Shown: positions 16,934 through 25,433, counted from the stretch's first letter. The stretch is 64,000 nt of DNA from Kutzneria chonburiensis (GCF_028622115.1 NZ_CP097263.1:4402001-4466000), one strand, 5' to 3'. The notes: a model not told the origin generated them from the sequence alone. Made by a program: numbers and translations.

Positions 16934-17443
16934 ATGCACCGCTGGCTGAAGGTCGTCGCACATGTAGTTGAGCCCTCACATAACGCCGCTGGCGCTGTGC
17001 ACGGCACGGCCATCTCCGCGGCGCTCATCGCGGTGGTCGAGGACCACAACGGACTGATCGACTCGATCGTGGCGGTGCCGGCAACGCTGCTCGTGTACTG
17101 GATTGCCTTCTCCTACGCCCATTTCCTCCAGGAAGGCATCGCCGGCGGCTCGCCGAAGTGGCTGCGCGGCCTGCGCCACTCGCTGGCCGAGGAGTTCTCG
17201 ATCGTCGAGAACGCCCTGCTGCCGCTGCTCGTGCTGCTGCTCCTGGCCGCGGCGGGCGTGCCGATCGACACGGCGGTGTGGATCGCGCTCGGCTCGGCGG
17301 TGGCGCTGATGTTCGGCTGGGGCATCCTCGCCGCCGGCCGCAGCGGGCACTCCGGCCGGGCCAGCATCGGCATCGGCCTGACCAGCGCGCTCGTGGGGGC
17401 ACTGGTCATCGTCCTGAAGGTCGCGGTGAAAGCCCTGTCCTGA
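16934..17443 (+). CDS. Small integral membrane protein of unknown function
   Basis: A 169-residue protein with four to five hydrophobic segments: about residues 22-60 (ALIAVVEDHNGLIDSIVAVP and then ATLLVYWIAF), 95-110 (ALLPLLVLLLLAAAGV), 115-133 (AVWIALGSAVALMFGWGIL) and 148-166 (LTSALVGALVIVLKVAVKA). I do not recognise a named family. It sits alone between the sigma factor and a methyltransferase, both on the same strand, with short gaps (36 and 23 bp), so joint transcription with the sigma gene is possible but unproven. Confidence 0.75.
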   Translation: MHRWLKVVAHVVEPSHNAAGAVHGTAISAALIAVVEDHNGLIDSIVAVPATLLVYWIAFSYAHFLQEGIAGGSPKWLRGLRHSLAEEFSIVENALLPLLVLLLLAAAGVPIDTAVWIALGSAVALMFGWGILAAGRSGHSGRASIGIGLTSALVGALVIVLKVAVKALS

Positions 17444-17466
17444 CCGGATCTGGCAGGGTGGACGGC

Positions 17467-18495
17467 ATGGAGCCGACCGACCTGTCCGCCCGGATCTTCC
17501 AGCACGCCGTGGGCGCACTGGAGCTGTACACGATGTATCTCGGCGAGCGCCTCGGCTACTACCGGGCGCTCGCCGACGGCCCGCTGACGTCGGCGGAGCT
17601 GGCCGCGCGGACCGGCACGGCCGAGCGGTACGCCCGCGAGTGGCTGGAGCACCACGCCGCCGCCGGCCTGGTCGAGGTGGTCGAGCCGGGCCGGTACCTG
17701 CTGCCCGAGGGGCATGTTCCGGTGCTCGCCGACCCGTCGAGCCTGATGTTCGCCACCTCGATGAGCATCGAGCTCGTCCGGGCGTCACGACGGCTCGGCG
17801 ACGTGGTCGACGCGTTCCGGACCGGCGGCGCGCCGACGCCGATGAGCTGGGAGCCGGAGGGCCGCTGGCCGTCCAACAAGCCGGTGTTCATGAACCTGCT
17901 CGGCCAGGAATGGCTGCCGTCCATTCCGGACGTCCACAAGCGACTGTCCACTTCGGCCCGTGTCGCCGATATCGCCTGTGGTCTCGGCTGGTCGAGCATC
18001 GCGATGGCGCTGGCCTACCCGGAGATCACCGTGCACGGTCTCGACTTCGACGCGCAGGCGATCGAGTCGGCCGCCCGCAGCGCCGAGGAGTCCGGCGTCG
18101 CCGACCGGGTGCGGTTCTCCGCCGCCGACGCGGCCGGCCTCGACGGCCACTACGACCTGGTCACGATCATCGAGGCACTGCACGACATGTCACACCCGGT
18201 AGCCGTGCTCAGCGCCGCCAGAAAGTCGTTGGCCGACGGCGGTTTCGTGCTCGTAATCGATGAGCGGACCGATCCGGAGCCGACCACCCCGGCCTCCCAG
18301 CGCGAGCAGTACCTGTACGGCTGGAGCGTGATCTCCTGCCTGCCCGACGCCATGGACGCGCCCGATTCCGCCGCCACCGGCACCGTGATGCGGCCGGAGA
18401 CCGTGCGCCGGTACGCGGCCGAGGCCGGTTTCGCCACCGTCGAGCTGCTGCCCATCGGCGCCGACAAGTGGTCGTTCTACCTGCTGTCCGACTGA
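17467..18495 (+). CDS. Class I SAM-dependent methyltransferase with N-terminal winged helix
   Basis: A 342-residue protein. Residues about 15-75 form a winged-helix dimerisation domain as in O-methyltransferases (PLTSAELAARTGTAERYARE; EHHAAAGLVEVVEPGRYLL). The Rossmann SAM domain starts near residue 165: motif I VADIACGLGWSSIAMA, then VHGLDFDAQAIESAARSAEE and YDLVTIIEALHDMSHPV. Resembles the Rv2258c-like group of actinobacterial methyltransferases, whose substrates are mostly unknown. The ATG at 17467 starts a protein of normal length. The last 19 bp overlap the converging GNAT gene. Confidence 0.88.
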   Translation: MEPTDLSARIFQHAVGALELYTMYLGERLGYYRALADGPLTSAELAARTGTAERYAREWLEHHAAAGLVEVVEPGRYLLPEGHVPVLADPSSLMFATSMSIELVRASRRLGDVVDAFRTGGAPTPMSWEPEGRWPSNKPVFMNLLGQEWLPSIPDVHKRLSTSARVADIACGLGWSSIAMALAYPEITVHGLDFDAQAIESAARSAEESGVADRVRFSAADAAGLDGHYDLVTIIEALHDMSHPVAVLSAARKSLADGGFVLVIDERTDPEPTTPASQREQYLYGWSVISCLPDAMDAPDSAATGTVMRPETVRRYAAEAGFATVELLPIGADKWSFYLLSD

Positions 18496-19232
18496 AAGTT
18501 CCGCCGTACGTGCAGTGGCCGCAGGCCGGCCCTGGTCAGGTTGCCGAACGACGGGTTCGGCCGACCGGGAGCCGGCTGTCCGGTTTCGGCGACCAGGCGT
18601 TGACACCCAGCCGCCGCGGCTTCCTTGACGCGGCGGCTGATCAGCGCCGACTGGATGCCACGGCCGCGGTGTGACGCCACGGTGGCCGTTGTGGTCAGGT
18701 AACCTAGTTCTCCTTGCTGGTAAAGGCATGCCGCACCAACGGCCTGCGCTCCATCCCAGGCGATGAAGTGCCGTGCGCCCGGTTTTCCCACCGACGCCGC
18801 CAAAGTTGGCCGGAGATGCGGGCCGAGGCCGAACCCGCCGGCGATGACGCCGGCCCACTCGTCGGCCTGGATCGCGCCGATCTCGGTGATCGGGAACGCA
18901 CTGTCGTCGCATCGGGCTTGGCCGATGTCGCAGGCCACCTTCACCCACGGGTCCGCCTCGATCAGGCCGTGAGACCGGCGGATCCGCTCCCATCCCGGCG
19001 GAAAGGCCCAGGGCGCCAACTGAAGTTCGCCCGCGCCCTGGTGGAAATCCAGGATCGACAGCATCTCCTCGTCCGTGAGCGGCCGGTCGAAGGCGAACGC
19101 CCGTGTCCAGAAATGCCCCGGGTCCGGCGTCGCCTTGGCCACCACCCCGCCGCCGACCCGATACGTCACAATGCCTTCGGACAGGCACTCCGTCACGAAG
19201 GCCGCTTCCACCCGCTCGGCTTCCCGGTGCAC
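18477..19232 (-). CDS. GNAT-family N-acetyltransferase
   Basis: A 251-residue acetyl-CoA-dependent acyltransferase. The C-terminal half carries the GNAT core: FIAWDGAQAVGAACLYQQGE (strand 4), TTTATVASHRGRGIQSALIS with the acetyl-CoA pyrophosphate motif HRGRGIQ, then KEAAAAGCQRLVAETGQ and PNPSFGNLTRAGLRPLHVRR. The N-terminal half is a less conserved extension similar to other double-length actinobacterial GNATs. The substrate is unknown. It ends inside the 3' end of the methyltransferase gene on the other strand and is separated from the upstream quinone oxidoreductase by 25 bp, so these two minus-strand genes may share a transcript. Confidence 0.87.
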   Translation of the reverse strand: MHREAERVEAAFVTECLSEGIVTYRVGGGVVAKATPDPGHFWTRAFAFDRPLTDEEMLSILDFHQGAGELQLAPWAFPPGWERIRRSHGLIEADPWVKVACDIGQARCDDSAFPITEIGAIQADEWAGVIAGGFGLGPHLRPTLAASVGKPGARHFIAWDGAQAVGAACLYQQGELGYLTTTATVASHRGRGIQSALISRRVKEAAAAGCQRLVAETGQPAPGRPNPSFGNLTRAGLRPLHVRRNFQSDSR

Positions 19233-19257
19233 AGCACCGACGTTAACCGAGATCCGC

Positions 19258-20205
19258 TCAGGTCGTCAGCAGGATCTTGCCCACGAACCGGCGGGCCTCG
19301 ATGTCGGCGTGCGCCGCCGCGGCCTCGGCCAGCGGGTAGGTCCGGCCGATGATCGGCGTCAGCCGACCGGCCGCGGCCTCGGTCAGCACGTGCTGCACCC
19401 GTCGCGGCGTGTCGGCCCAGAACTCCGGCAGCTGCGCCATACCCACTGTCGCCTTGAGACGACTGCGGTCGGTCTCGCCGACCACCGTCTCGCCGCCGGC
19501 GACCATGCCGTAGGCCGAGAACCGGCCACCGTTGACCAGCAGTGCCAACGCCGCGGACCCCACGTCGCCACCGATGCCGTCAAAGACCACGTCGACGCCG
19601 GCCGGGAGACGACCCGGCCAGCCCGGCTCCGAGTAGTCAACTGGCTGGGCGCCCAGCTTCTCCGCGATAGCCGCCTTCTCGCCGCCGCGCACCCCGGCGA
19701 TCACCGTGGCGCCGGCCTGGACCAGGAGCTGCACCAACAGGCTGCCGAGGCCACCCACACCCGGCGCGATCAGCACCTTTTCCCCCGCGTGGACCGGAGT
19801 TCGCTCCAGCAGCGCGACCGCCGTGCTGCCGTCGTCCAGCACCGCCAGGGCGTCGGCCAGGTCCAGACCCGGCGGCACCAGGTAGCACTCTTCCGGCCGT
19901 GACACCGCCGCCTCCACGTAGCCACCGGCCGGCGCTCGCGTGATCACGCGGGCGTGCAACCAGCCGATGTCCACCCCCTCACCGACCGCCGACACCCGGC
20001 CCGCCACCGCGCCACCCGGCACGTACGGCGGCGTCACCGGGAACGCCGCCGGCCCGTGGCCCGACCTGATCAGCGTGTCCAGCCAGCCCACCCCGGCCAG
20101 TTCCACGTCCACCAGCAGCTCGCCGGCCGCCGGTTCCGGCGTGGGCAGGTCGGTCGGCACGAGCACGTCCGGCCGACCGAACCGCCTCGCCATGATCGCT
20201 CTCAT
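19258..20205 (-). CDS. Zinc-independent medium-chain dehydrogenase (quinone oxidoreductase-like)
   Basis: A 315-residue NADPH:quinone-reductase-like MDR. The GroES-like domain is at the N-terminus (DVELAGVGWLDTLIRSGHGP; PYVPGGAVAGRVSAVGEGVD), and the Rossmann domain shows LIAPGVGGLGSLLVQLLVQA and then VDVVFDGIGGDVGSAAL. The Cys/His zinc ligands of alcohol dehydrogenases are absent, placing it with QOR-type enzymes that reduce quinones or enones. The C-terminus ADIEARRFVGKILLTT is typical. Neighbours give no pathway. Confidence 0.9.
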   Translation of the reverse strand: MRAIMARRFGRPDVLVPTDLPTPEPAAGELLVDVELAGVGWLDTLIRSGHGPAAFPVTPPYVPGGAVAGRVSAVGEGVDIGWLHARVITRAPAGGYVEAAVSRPEECYLVPPGLDLADALAVLDDGSTAVALLERTPVHAGEKVLIAPGVGGLGSLLVQLLVQAGATVIAGVRGGEKAAIAEKLGAQPVDYSEPGWPGRLPAGVDVVFDGIGGDVGSAALALLVNGGRFSAYGMVAGGETVVGETDRSRLKATVGMAQLPEFWADTPRRVQHVLTEAAAGRLTPIIGRTYPLAEAAAAHADIEARRFVGKILLTT

Positions 20206-20319
20206 GGCTCCAGTGTCGAACCTCCACCAAACCTGAGGTCAAGCGTGCTGCCCGCACGGGCACACCATGCGGGCAGCACGATTACCCCGCCCCATTTGCG
20301 GCGAGAGCGCTCCCACGCG

Positions 20320-21009
20320 TCAGCCCAGGTCACGGACCGCCTCGTCGATCAGATCCACGATCGGCAGCGGCTGCGAGGCCAGCGAGGCGTGTGCCGCGTC
20401 CAGCTCGATCACCTTGCGCGCGTTCATCCGTGCCGCCATCCGGCGCTGGTTGTCCGGGGCGATCATTCGGTCCTGAGTGGACACCTGGTACCACGTCGGC
20501 TTGTTGCGCCAGGCCGGCTCGCCCGCCGGGGCCACGTAGGCCGCGCCTTGCGGCGCCTTCTGGGTGACCGCCATGACCAGCGCCTCCTCCTCGGGCAGGT
20601 CCTGGCAGAAGCTCTCGTGGAACTTGTCCTGCCGGATCCAGAGATAGCCGTCCGAGTCCGGCGCGATGTTCGCGCCGCCCGGGGCCGGCGCCACCTCGCC
20701 GATCGCGGCCAGGCTCTCCCCCTTGTCCGGCGCGAAAGCCGCCACGTAGACCAGGCCGACCACGTTCGGCAGGTCGCCCGCCTCCGTGATCACCGCGCCG
20801 CCGTAGGAGTGGCCGACCAGCAGGACGGGCCCGTCGATCTGCTTGATCATCTGCTGGGTGCGGGCCGCGTCGTCGGCCAGCGAGGTCAGCGGGTTCTCCA
20901 CCGCGTGCAGGGTGTCGTAGCCGCGGCGGCGCAGCTGCGGGATCACCTTCGCCCAGTGCGCCGCCCCGCCCCAGAAACCGTGCACCATCAAGATCGCCGG
21001 CCTGGACAT
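20320..21009 (-). CDS. Alpha/beta hydrolase
   Basis: A 229-residue hydrolase starting at the ATG at 21009 (MSRPAILMVHGFWGGAAHWA), which has GAGGAGG just upstream. The nucleophile elbow is GHSYGG, the acidic residue is in STQDRMIAPDNQRRM and the catalytic His in ELDAAHASLASQPLPIVD. The pattern fits the EstC/salicylate-esterase-like group of small esterases often annotated as alpha/beta hydrolases, but the substrate cannot be assigned. It is divergent from an AraC regulator 68 bp away, which probably controls it. Confidence 0.9.
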   Translation of the reverse strand: MSRPAILMVHGFWGGAAHWAKVIPQLRRRGYDTLHAVENPLTSLADDAARTQQMIKQIDGPVLLVGHSYGGAVITEAGDLPNVVGLVYVAAFAPDKGESLAAIGEVAPAPGGANIAPDSDGYLWIRQDKFHESFCQDLPEEEALVMAVTQKAPQGAAYVAPAGEPAWRNKPTWYQVSTQDRMIAPDNQRRMAARMNARKVIELDAAHASLASQPLPIVDLIDEAVRDLG

Positions 21010-21077
21010 GTCCGGTTGCCTCCTCGGCTCGTATCGGGTGGACTCGACCACGCTACGAGGACGATGGGACAAGAAAC

Positions 21078-21941
21078 ATGCCTCAGAAGCCGGACATCTT
21101 TGCCGTTCCTCCAGCCGATGCGCTGTCGGACCTGCTCCAGGCCGTCCACCTGCACGGCGGGGAGATCGTCCGCACCGCCGCCGGCCACCCCCACCGGGAC
21201 CACCATCCCGTCGGTTCCCGCATGCTGCACCTGGTCGAGCACGGCTCCCTCCGACTCGAATTCCGGTCCTCCCCCGCCGTCCGGCTCGGCCCCGGCGACA
21301 TGGCCCTGCTCGCCCGTGGCGACGCCCATGTCGTTCGGACCTCCGACGCCGGCTGGTTCACCGGCCACTTCCACGTCGACCGCGTCGTCGCCGATCCCTT
21401 GCTCGCCGTGCTCCCCGCCGCCATCGTCGTCCGCGGCGACTCCGGGGATGTGTCCTGGCTGTCGCTGGGCCGTCAGCTCATGCTCTCCGAGCTCACCGAC
21501 CCCCAGCCCGGCTCCCGCGTCATGGTCGCCCGCCTACTCGACCTGCTCTTCATCCGCGCCCTACGCCTGTGGGCCGCTTCCGCCACCGGGGCTCATCCCG
21601 GTTGGCTCACCGCCGCCATGGACCCCGTCATCGGCCCCGTGCTCTCCGCTATCCACCGCGACCCCGCCCGTGACTGGTCCGTCCCCCACCTCGCCGCGTT
21701 GGCTTCCCTCTCCCGCTCCGCCTTCGCCAGCCGGTTCACCGCGCTCGTCGGCCAGCCACCGGCCGCCTACGTAGCCCGCCAACGCCTCGACCGCGCCGCC
21801 CACCTGCTCAGCTCCACCCCCGAGCCCATCGGCCGCATCGCCACCTTGGTCGGCTACACCTCCGAGGCCGCGTTCAGTCGAGCCTTCAGCCGCGTCTACG
21901 GAATATCCCCGCGTATCTGGCGGAAAGCACCTTCGCCCTGA
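21078..21941 (+). CDS. AraC-family transcriptional regulator (cupin_6 sensor domain)
   Basis: A 287-residue regulator. The N-terminal half is a cupin-like sensor (VHLHGGEIVRTAAGHPHRDH; VRLGPGDMALLARGDAHVVR). The C-terminal half carries the double helix-turn-helix: VPHLAALASLSRSAFASRF, then RLDRAAHLLSSTPEPIGRIA and LVGYTSEAAFSRAFSRVYG. Its divergent orientation to the hydrolase gene with a short shared promoter suggests it activates that gene in response to a small organic compound. It ends at a hairpin shared with the converging peptide gene. Confidence 0.92.
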   Translation: MPQKPDIFAVPPADALSDLLQAVHLHGGEIVRTAAGHPHRDHHPVGSRMLHLVEHGSLRLEFRSSPAVRLGPGDMALLARGDAHVVRTSDAGWFTGHFHVDRVVADPLLAVLPAAIVVRGDSGDVSWLSLGRQLMLSELTDPQPGSRVMVARLLDLLFIRALRLWAASATGAHPGWLTAAMDPVIGPVLSAIHRDPARDWSVPHLAALASLSRSAFASRFTALVGQPPAAYVARQRLDRAAHLLSSTPEPIGRIATLVGYTSEAAFSRAFSRVYGISPRIWRKAPSP

Positions 21942-21947
21942 CTCAGG

Positions 21948-21977
21948 CCGCCGCGGGTCCCCGGTGCCCCGCGGCGG
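21948..21977. terminator. Hairpin between the AraC gene and the small peptide gene
   Basis: CCGCCGCGGG at 21948-21957 pairs with CCCGCGGCGG at 21968-21977 around a 10-base loop. It lies 6 bases after the AraC stop and 7 bases after the converging peptide stop, so it likely terminates both. Confidence 0.7.
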
Positions 21978-21984
21978 GCTGGAA

Positions 21985-22110
21985 TCAGGCTTGCAGCGGC
22001 TGGGAGGCCGCGGCCGGAATGCTGTATCCGGTGCCCCAGCAGAAGGCCGCCGACTCGATCCCCAAGAGAAGGGCGAGCGCGAGCACACCTGCTGCGATTT
22101 GTTTGAACAC
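21985..22110 (-). CDS. Small secreted peptide, 41 residues, unknown function
   Basis: A GTG at 22110 preceded by GAGGAGC opens a 41-codon frame. The product starts MFKQIAAGVLALALLLGIES, a charged N-terminus followed by a hydrophobic core as in a Sec signal or a single membrane anchor. The remainder, AAFCWGTGYSIPAAASQPLQA-like in composition (last residues AAASQPLQA), has one cysteine. A TATGAT -10-like hexamer lies at 22181-22186 on the same strand. The gene ends just before a hairpin, so it has the parts of a complete transcription unit. I do not recognise the peptide. It lies immediately downstream of the SARP gene on the same strand, but across a hairpin and about 250 bp. Confidence 0.6.
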   Translation of the reverse strand: MFKQIAAGVLALALLLGIESAAFCWGTGYSIPAAASQPLQA

Positions 22111-22315
22111 TGAAGGGGCTCCTCGTGGTGCGTGGTGGTAATCGGGGGCCGCCCGGTCGCACTACCGAGACGGTCAGTTGATCATACCCCGAATCACTCG
22201 GACGATACCTCCAGGGTGCGTAACGGTGACCGCGCCACACTGAGTGACGCAAGCACGCAAAAACTATATGAACGGTTAGTTGGTCCAGACAACACAGACC
22301 TGCACGAACTCAATC

Positions 22316-22333
22316 GTCACTCGTTCGAGTGAC
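22316..22333 (-). terminator. Short hairpin downstream of the SARP gene
   Basis: GTCACTCG at 22316-22323 pairs with CGAGTGAC at 22326-22333 around TT, 26 bases past the SARP stop. The surrounding DNA (22111-22359) is AT-richer than the rest of the window and otherwise holds only the presumed promoter of the small peptide gene. Confidence 0.5.
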
Positions 22334-22359
22334 ACCAAGTCGGGCGATGCGGCCCGCAT

Positions 22360-25089
22360 TCACCGATTGAGGTCGTCGGCTTGAACTACCCGCCCGTCAC
22401 GCTCTCTCGGCTCGGGCATCGCCGTTTTGTTGACCGCGAGTTCGGCCAGGCAGGCTTCGACGACCTGGCCACGACTGTCATTCCGCTCGGCATAGATGGC
22501 CGCGGCGGCACTCCATGCCGAGGCCGCGGCATCGCGCTCGCCGCCCAGCAGCCGGAGTCGCGCCAACATGTCGAGCGCGGCCGCCTCGGAGTCACGATTC
22601 CAGGTCAGCCGCGACAGCTCGACTGCACGAATCGCGTGCTCGGCCGCCGTCCGGTCACTCACGGTGACACCGATGCGAGCCAGCTCCAGCCGGGCCGCTC
22701 GTTCGCCGGCCAGATCCCGGATGCCAGCAAGCAGATCGACCGCGGACATGCAGTGCGACAACGCGCTCGCATGGTCGCCCAACTCCGCCAGCACGGCGCC
22801 GAGCTCAGTCAACACCAGACCCTCGCCGTGGACGTCCTTCGCCTTCTGCCGCAACCAGAGCTCGTGGTGCAGCACCTTGTTGGCCTCGTCGAGACGACCG
22901 CACAATCGGTGAAGCCGCCCCAGACCGTGCATGGCATCGGCCTCGACCTGCCGTATGTCACATCGGGTGGCCACGTCCAGCGCACGCTCGAACAACTCGC
23001 GAGCAACCGCGTGCCGCGAATTCCCAGCTTCCGACTTTCCGCTCTCAACGCAGGCAAGCTCGACGCAGGCCAGATTGTGCAGCGCGACGGCGATGCCGAA
23101 TTCGTTCGCGATCCGTTCCGCGAACCTGAGCCCGATCTCGAACCACGGCTGCGCGGCGACATGGTCGCCGAGATGCAGGTGGTACGTACCCAGATTGTTC
23201 AGCGACGCACCTTCACCGTACTCGTCGCCGTCAAGCCGGGCACTGGCGACCGCCAACTCCCATGCTTCCTTCGCGCCGCCGATACCATAACGAACGAAAG
23301 CGGGGGCCACCACTTGCGGAATCCGCCAGCCGTAATCGTGCCGTTCGATGTCGGCGGCCATCCTCATCACCGTTGACAGGCACGCCCTCTCGGCCTCGAA
23401 CCAACGAATCGCGTCGTCAGCATTACGGAAGTCCAGAGGAAAAACACCGTCCTCCAACGCGATCAGGGGAACTTCACCACGGGTCGGGAAAACCTGACGG
23501 TTCGCATTGAACGCACTATGCAGATAGAAGGACAACAATCGGCGAATCGCCGCGTTCCGTTCGGCGGTGAAATCATCCTGCCCGGCGAGCACTGCGGCGT
23601 AACCGCGCAGGAGGTCGTGGAAGTGGAACCGATCGAGGTCCTCGCGCAGGTCCAGCAGATGCGCGTCGACGAGACCGTCGAGCGCGTGCTCCACATCGGC
23701 CCCGGCGATCGCGTTCGCTGCGGCCAGGCTGAACTCCAGCCCAGGATGCAGTCCGAGCAGACGGAACAGCCGCCGCGCGGTGTCGTCGAGCGCCAGGTAG
23801 GACAGTTCGAAGACGGCTTCCAGGTTTGTCGACCCCGCGTCGCCGTGGCTGCCGAGGGTGAGCAGACGAGGCCCCCGTAATCGGGCCAGGAAACTGGACA
23901 GCGGAATGGACCGGCGCGCCGAAATATGGTCGCCGACGAGGTTGAGGGCGAGCGGAAAACCCTCGCACTGGGCCGCGAGCCGAGCCAATGCGTCCGGATC
24001 GTTCTCCCGGCTTCCGATCCGGGTTCGCAGCAGCTCGACGCTGTGCTCGTCGACCAGTGGCCCGACCGTGACGACCCGGGCGCCGTCGGCCACGACCAGA
24101 CCGACAAGTCGCCACCTGCTCGTCACCAACACGACCGCGCCGCCGAACAGCGGCAGCAGTGGGAGCACCTGGCCCGAGTCGGCCACGTTGTCGAGCAGAA
24201 CCACCATGCGGTCGCTCATCAGCTCCCGGAGCTTCGCGGCCCGGACCTCGGGTGTCGGGAGCCGGTCCGCCGGCACGCCGAAGGCACTGAGGAATCCGTC
24301 CACGACGTCGGAGGCGGTGGCCTTCGGTCCGCGGCTGAAACCGTTGAGGTTGGCGTAGAGCCGGCCGTCCGTGAACTCTGGTCGCCTGCGGGCCCATTGC
24401 ACCGCGAGAGCCGTCTTGCCGATGCCTCCGGCTCCGCCGAGCACCAGCACACGTCCGCCGGCTGTCAGCGCGGTGTCGAGGTCGGCCAGCAGATCGGCGC
24501 GCCCGGTGAAGTCCGAGACCGCGTCCGGCAGCTGATCGAGCGGCGGTCGGGCCACGACGCGCTCACGCTTGCCGCCGTGTGCGCGGGCTAGTTCCTCGTG
24601 ATAGCGGTGGATCTCGTCAGCCGCGTCGTCCTCGTAGTTGTCGCGCAGGTGCCGGCGGATCTGGGCCCGGTACTCGTGGGCCGCTTGGACGCGCCCCTGG
24701 CGGTAGTACGCGTACAGCCGGAGCTTGGCCAGCGCGAGGTGCGGACCATGCTCGCGCTCCAGCTCGTTCAAGGCGGCGACGGCCTCGGTCAGCTGCCCCC
24801 GGCCGATCAGCGAGTCGATCAGTGAAGCGTTGCCCGGCAGCCACTCGTTCTCGAACACCCGGAGCCTGAAGTTGCGCGCCCTGGCCCCCTCAGCCTCCTG
24901 CAGGGCCGTGCCGCGCCACAGCTGCAGCGCCCGTCGGGCGTACGCGCACGCCTGGTCGTGGTTGCCCTGCTTGCCGACGGAACGAGCGTGGCCGAGTTGG
25001 TCAAGGAAGACGAAATAGTCGATCAGCGCGCGGTCGACGACCAACTTGTAGGCGTGGTGCTCGCTCAGAATTTCGATCGGCGCTTCCAC
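22360..25089 (-). CDS. AfsR/SARP-family regulator, main part (BTAD, NB-ARC, TPR), downstream of a frameshift
   Basis: 909 residues counted from a GTG at 25089. The bacterial transcriptional activation domain covers about 20-170 (DYFVFLDQLGHARSVGKQGN), followed by an NB-ARC ATPase with P-loop GGAGGIGKTALA at about 218-229, the Walker B-like MVVLLDNVADSGQ and LVTSRWRL. The C-terminal third holds TPR-like repeats (GEGASLNNLGTYHLHLGDHV; AVLAELGDHASALSHCMSAV). The winged-helix DNA-binding domain that should precede it lies in another frame (25065-25325). With a -1 shift at the TTA-AAA-AGG site the whole protein would be 988 residues, close to the size of Streptomyces AfsR. Alone, this piece lacks DNA binding. 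Base composition is less GC-rich than neighbours. Targets probably include the divergent genes. Confidence 0.85.
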   Translation of the reverse strand: MEAPIEILSEHHAYKLVVDRALIDYFVFLDQLGHARSVGKQGNHDQACAYARRALQLWRGTALQEAEGARARNFRLRVFENEWLPGNASLIDSLIGRGQLTEAVAALNELEREHGPHLALAKLRLYAYYRQGRVQAAHEYRAQIRRHLRDNYEDDAADEIHRYHEELARAHGGKRERVVARPPLDQLPDAVSDFTGRADLLADLDTALTAGGRVLVLGGAGGIGKTALAVQWARRRPEFTDGRLYANLNGFSRGPKATASDVVDGFLSAFGVPADRLPTPEVRAAKLRELMSDRMVVLLDNVADSGQVLPLLPLFGGAVVLVTSRWRLVGLVVADGARVVTVGPLVDEHSVELLRTRIGSRENDPDALARLAAQCEGFPLALNLVGDHISARRSIPLSSFLARLRGPRLLTLGSHGDAGSTNLEAVFELSYLALDDTARRLFRLLGLHPGLEFSLAAANAIAGADVEHALDGLVDAHLLDLREDLDRFHFHDLLRGYAAVLAGQDDFTAERNAAIRRLLSFYLHSAFNANRQVFPTRGEVPLIALEDGVFPLDFRNADDAIRWFEAERACLSTVMRMAADIERHDYGWRIPQVVAPAFVRYGIGGAKEAWELAVASARLDGDEYGEGASLNNLGTYHLHLGDHVAAQPWFEIGLRFAERIANEFGIAVALHNLACVELACVESGKSEAGNSRHAVARELFERALDVATRCDIRQVEADAMHGLGRLHRLCGRLDEANKVLHHELWLRQKAKDVHGEGLVLTELGAVLAELGDHASALSHCMSAVDLLAGIRDLAGERAARLELARIGVTVSDRTAAEHAIRAVELSRLTWNRDSEAAALDMLARLRLLGGERDAAASAWSAAAAIYAERNDSRGQVVEACLAELAVNKTAMPEPRERDGRVVQADDLNR

Positions 25090-25325
25090 CTTTTTAAGGA
25101 GTTCCGGATGCGCCCCACGTGCGTGTGCAGGGTGGACACCAGATTCGCCGGCTCCTCCCCGTCGGGCCAGACCCAGTCGCTCAGGGTGTCGATGGACATG
25201 GATTTACCTGGCATTGTCGCGAGCGCAGCCAGCACGGCTCGCTCCTTCGGCCGGCCCCATTCCGCACCGAAGCTGCCGTCGATCAGCAGTGCGGTCTCGC
25301 CCAGAATCCCCAGCACGATGTCCAT
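25065..25325 (-). CDS. AfsR/SARP-family regulator, N-terminal winged-helix fragment
   Basis: An 86-residue frame starting at the ATG at 25325, preceded by GGGGGTG. It encodes the Trans_reg_C winged helix of a SARP: MDIVLGILGETALLIDGSF, then GRPKERAVLAALATMPGKSM, LSDWVWPDGEEPANLVSTLH and THVGRIRNSLK. The frame then ends within 25 bp in an unrelated tail (WKRRSKF). In intact SARPs this domain continues directly into BTAD, which is encoded in the -1 frame from 25097 on. The fragment would bind DNA at best weakly without BTAD. It should be read as the 5' part of the gene at 22360-25089. Confidence 0.8.
   Translation of the reverse strand: MDIVLGILGETALLIDGSFGAEWGRPKERAVLAALATMPGKSMSIDTLSDWVWPDGEEPANLVSTLHTHVGRIRNSLKRWKRRSKF
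25087..25097 (-). other. Frameshift site in the SARP gene (TTA AAA AGG)
   Basis: On the minus strand the upstream frame reads TCC TTA AAA AGG TGG. The downstream frame reads AAG GTG GAA GCG. A -1 slip on the A5 run would give S-L-K-K-V-E-A-P, joining the winged helix to the BTAD domain at exactly the expected place. One extra A (a run of six) would do the same. The upstream codon is the rare leucine codon TTA. Sequence cannot tell recoding from mutation or base-calling error. Confidence 0.75.
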
Positions 25326-25433
25326 TTGCACACCCCCTGCGCCGGCCCATTCCGAGTGTGCCCGGACTAGGAACACCAATCCAGACACCGAATCCATATC
25401 GTTCTCATCCCGATCCGCCGGTGCACGTGCACG

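Noticed and set aside
22360-25325. Programmed frameshift as the firm explanation of the SARP split
   Set aside because: There is no canonical X-XXY-YYZ heptamer (the site is C-TTA-AAA), no clear downstream structure was identified by eye, and another gene in the window has a similar indel, so error or mutation remains equally likely. Kept as a finding, not as an annotation.
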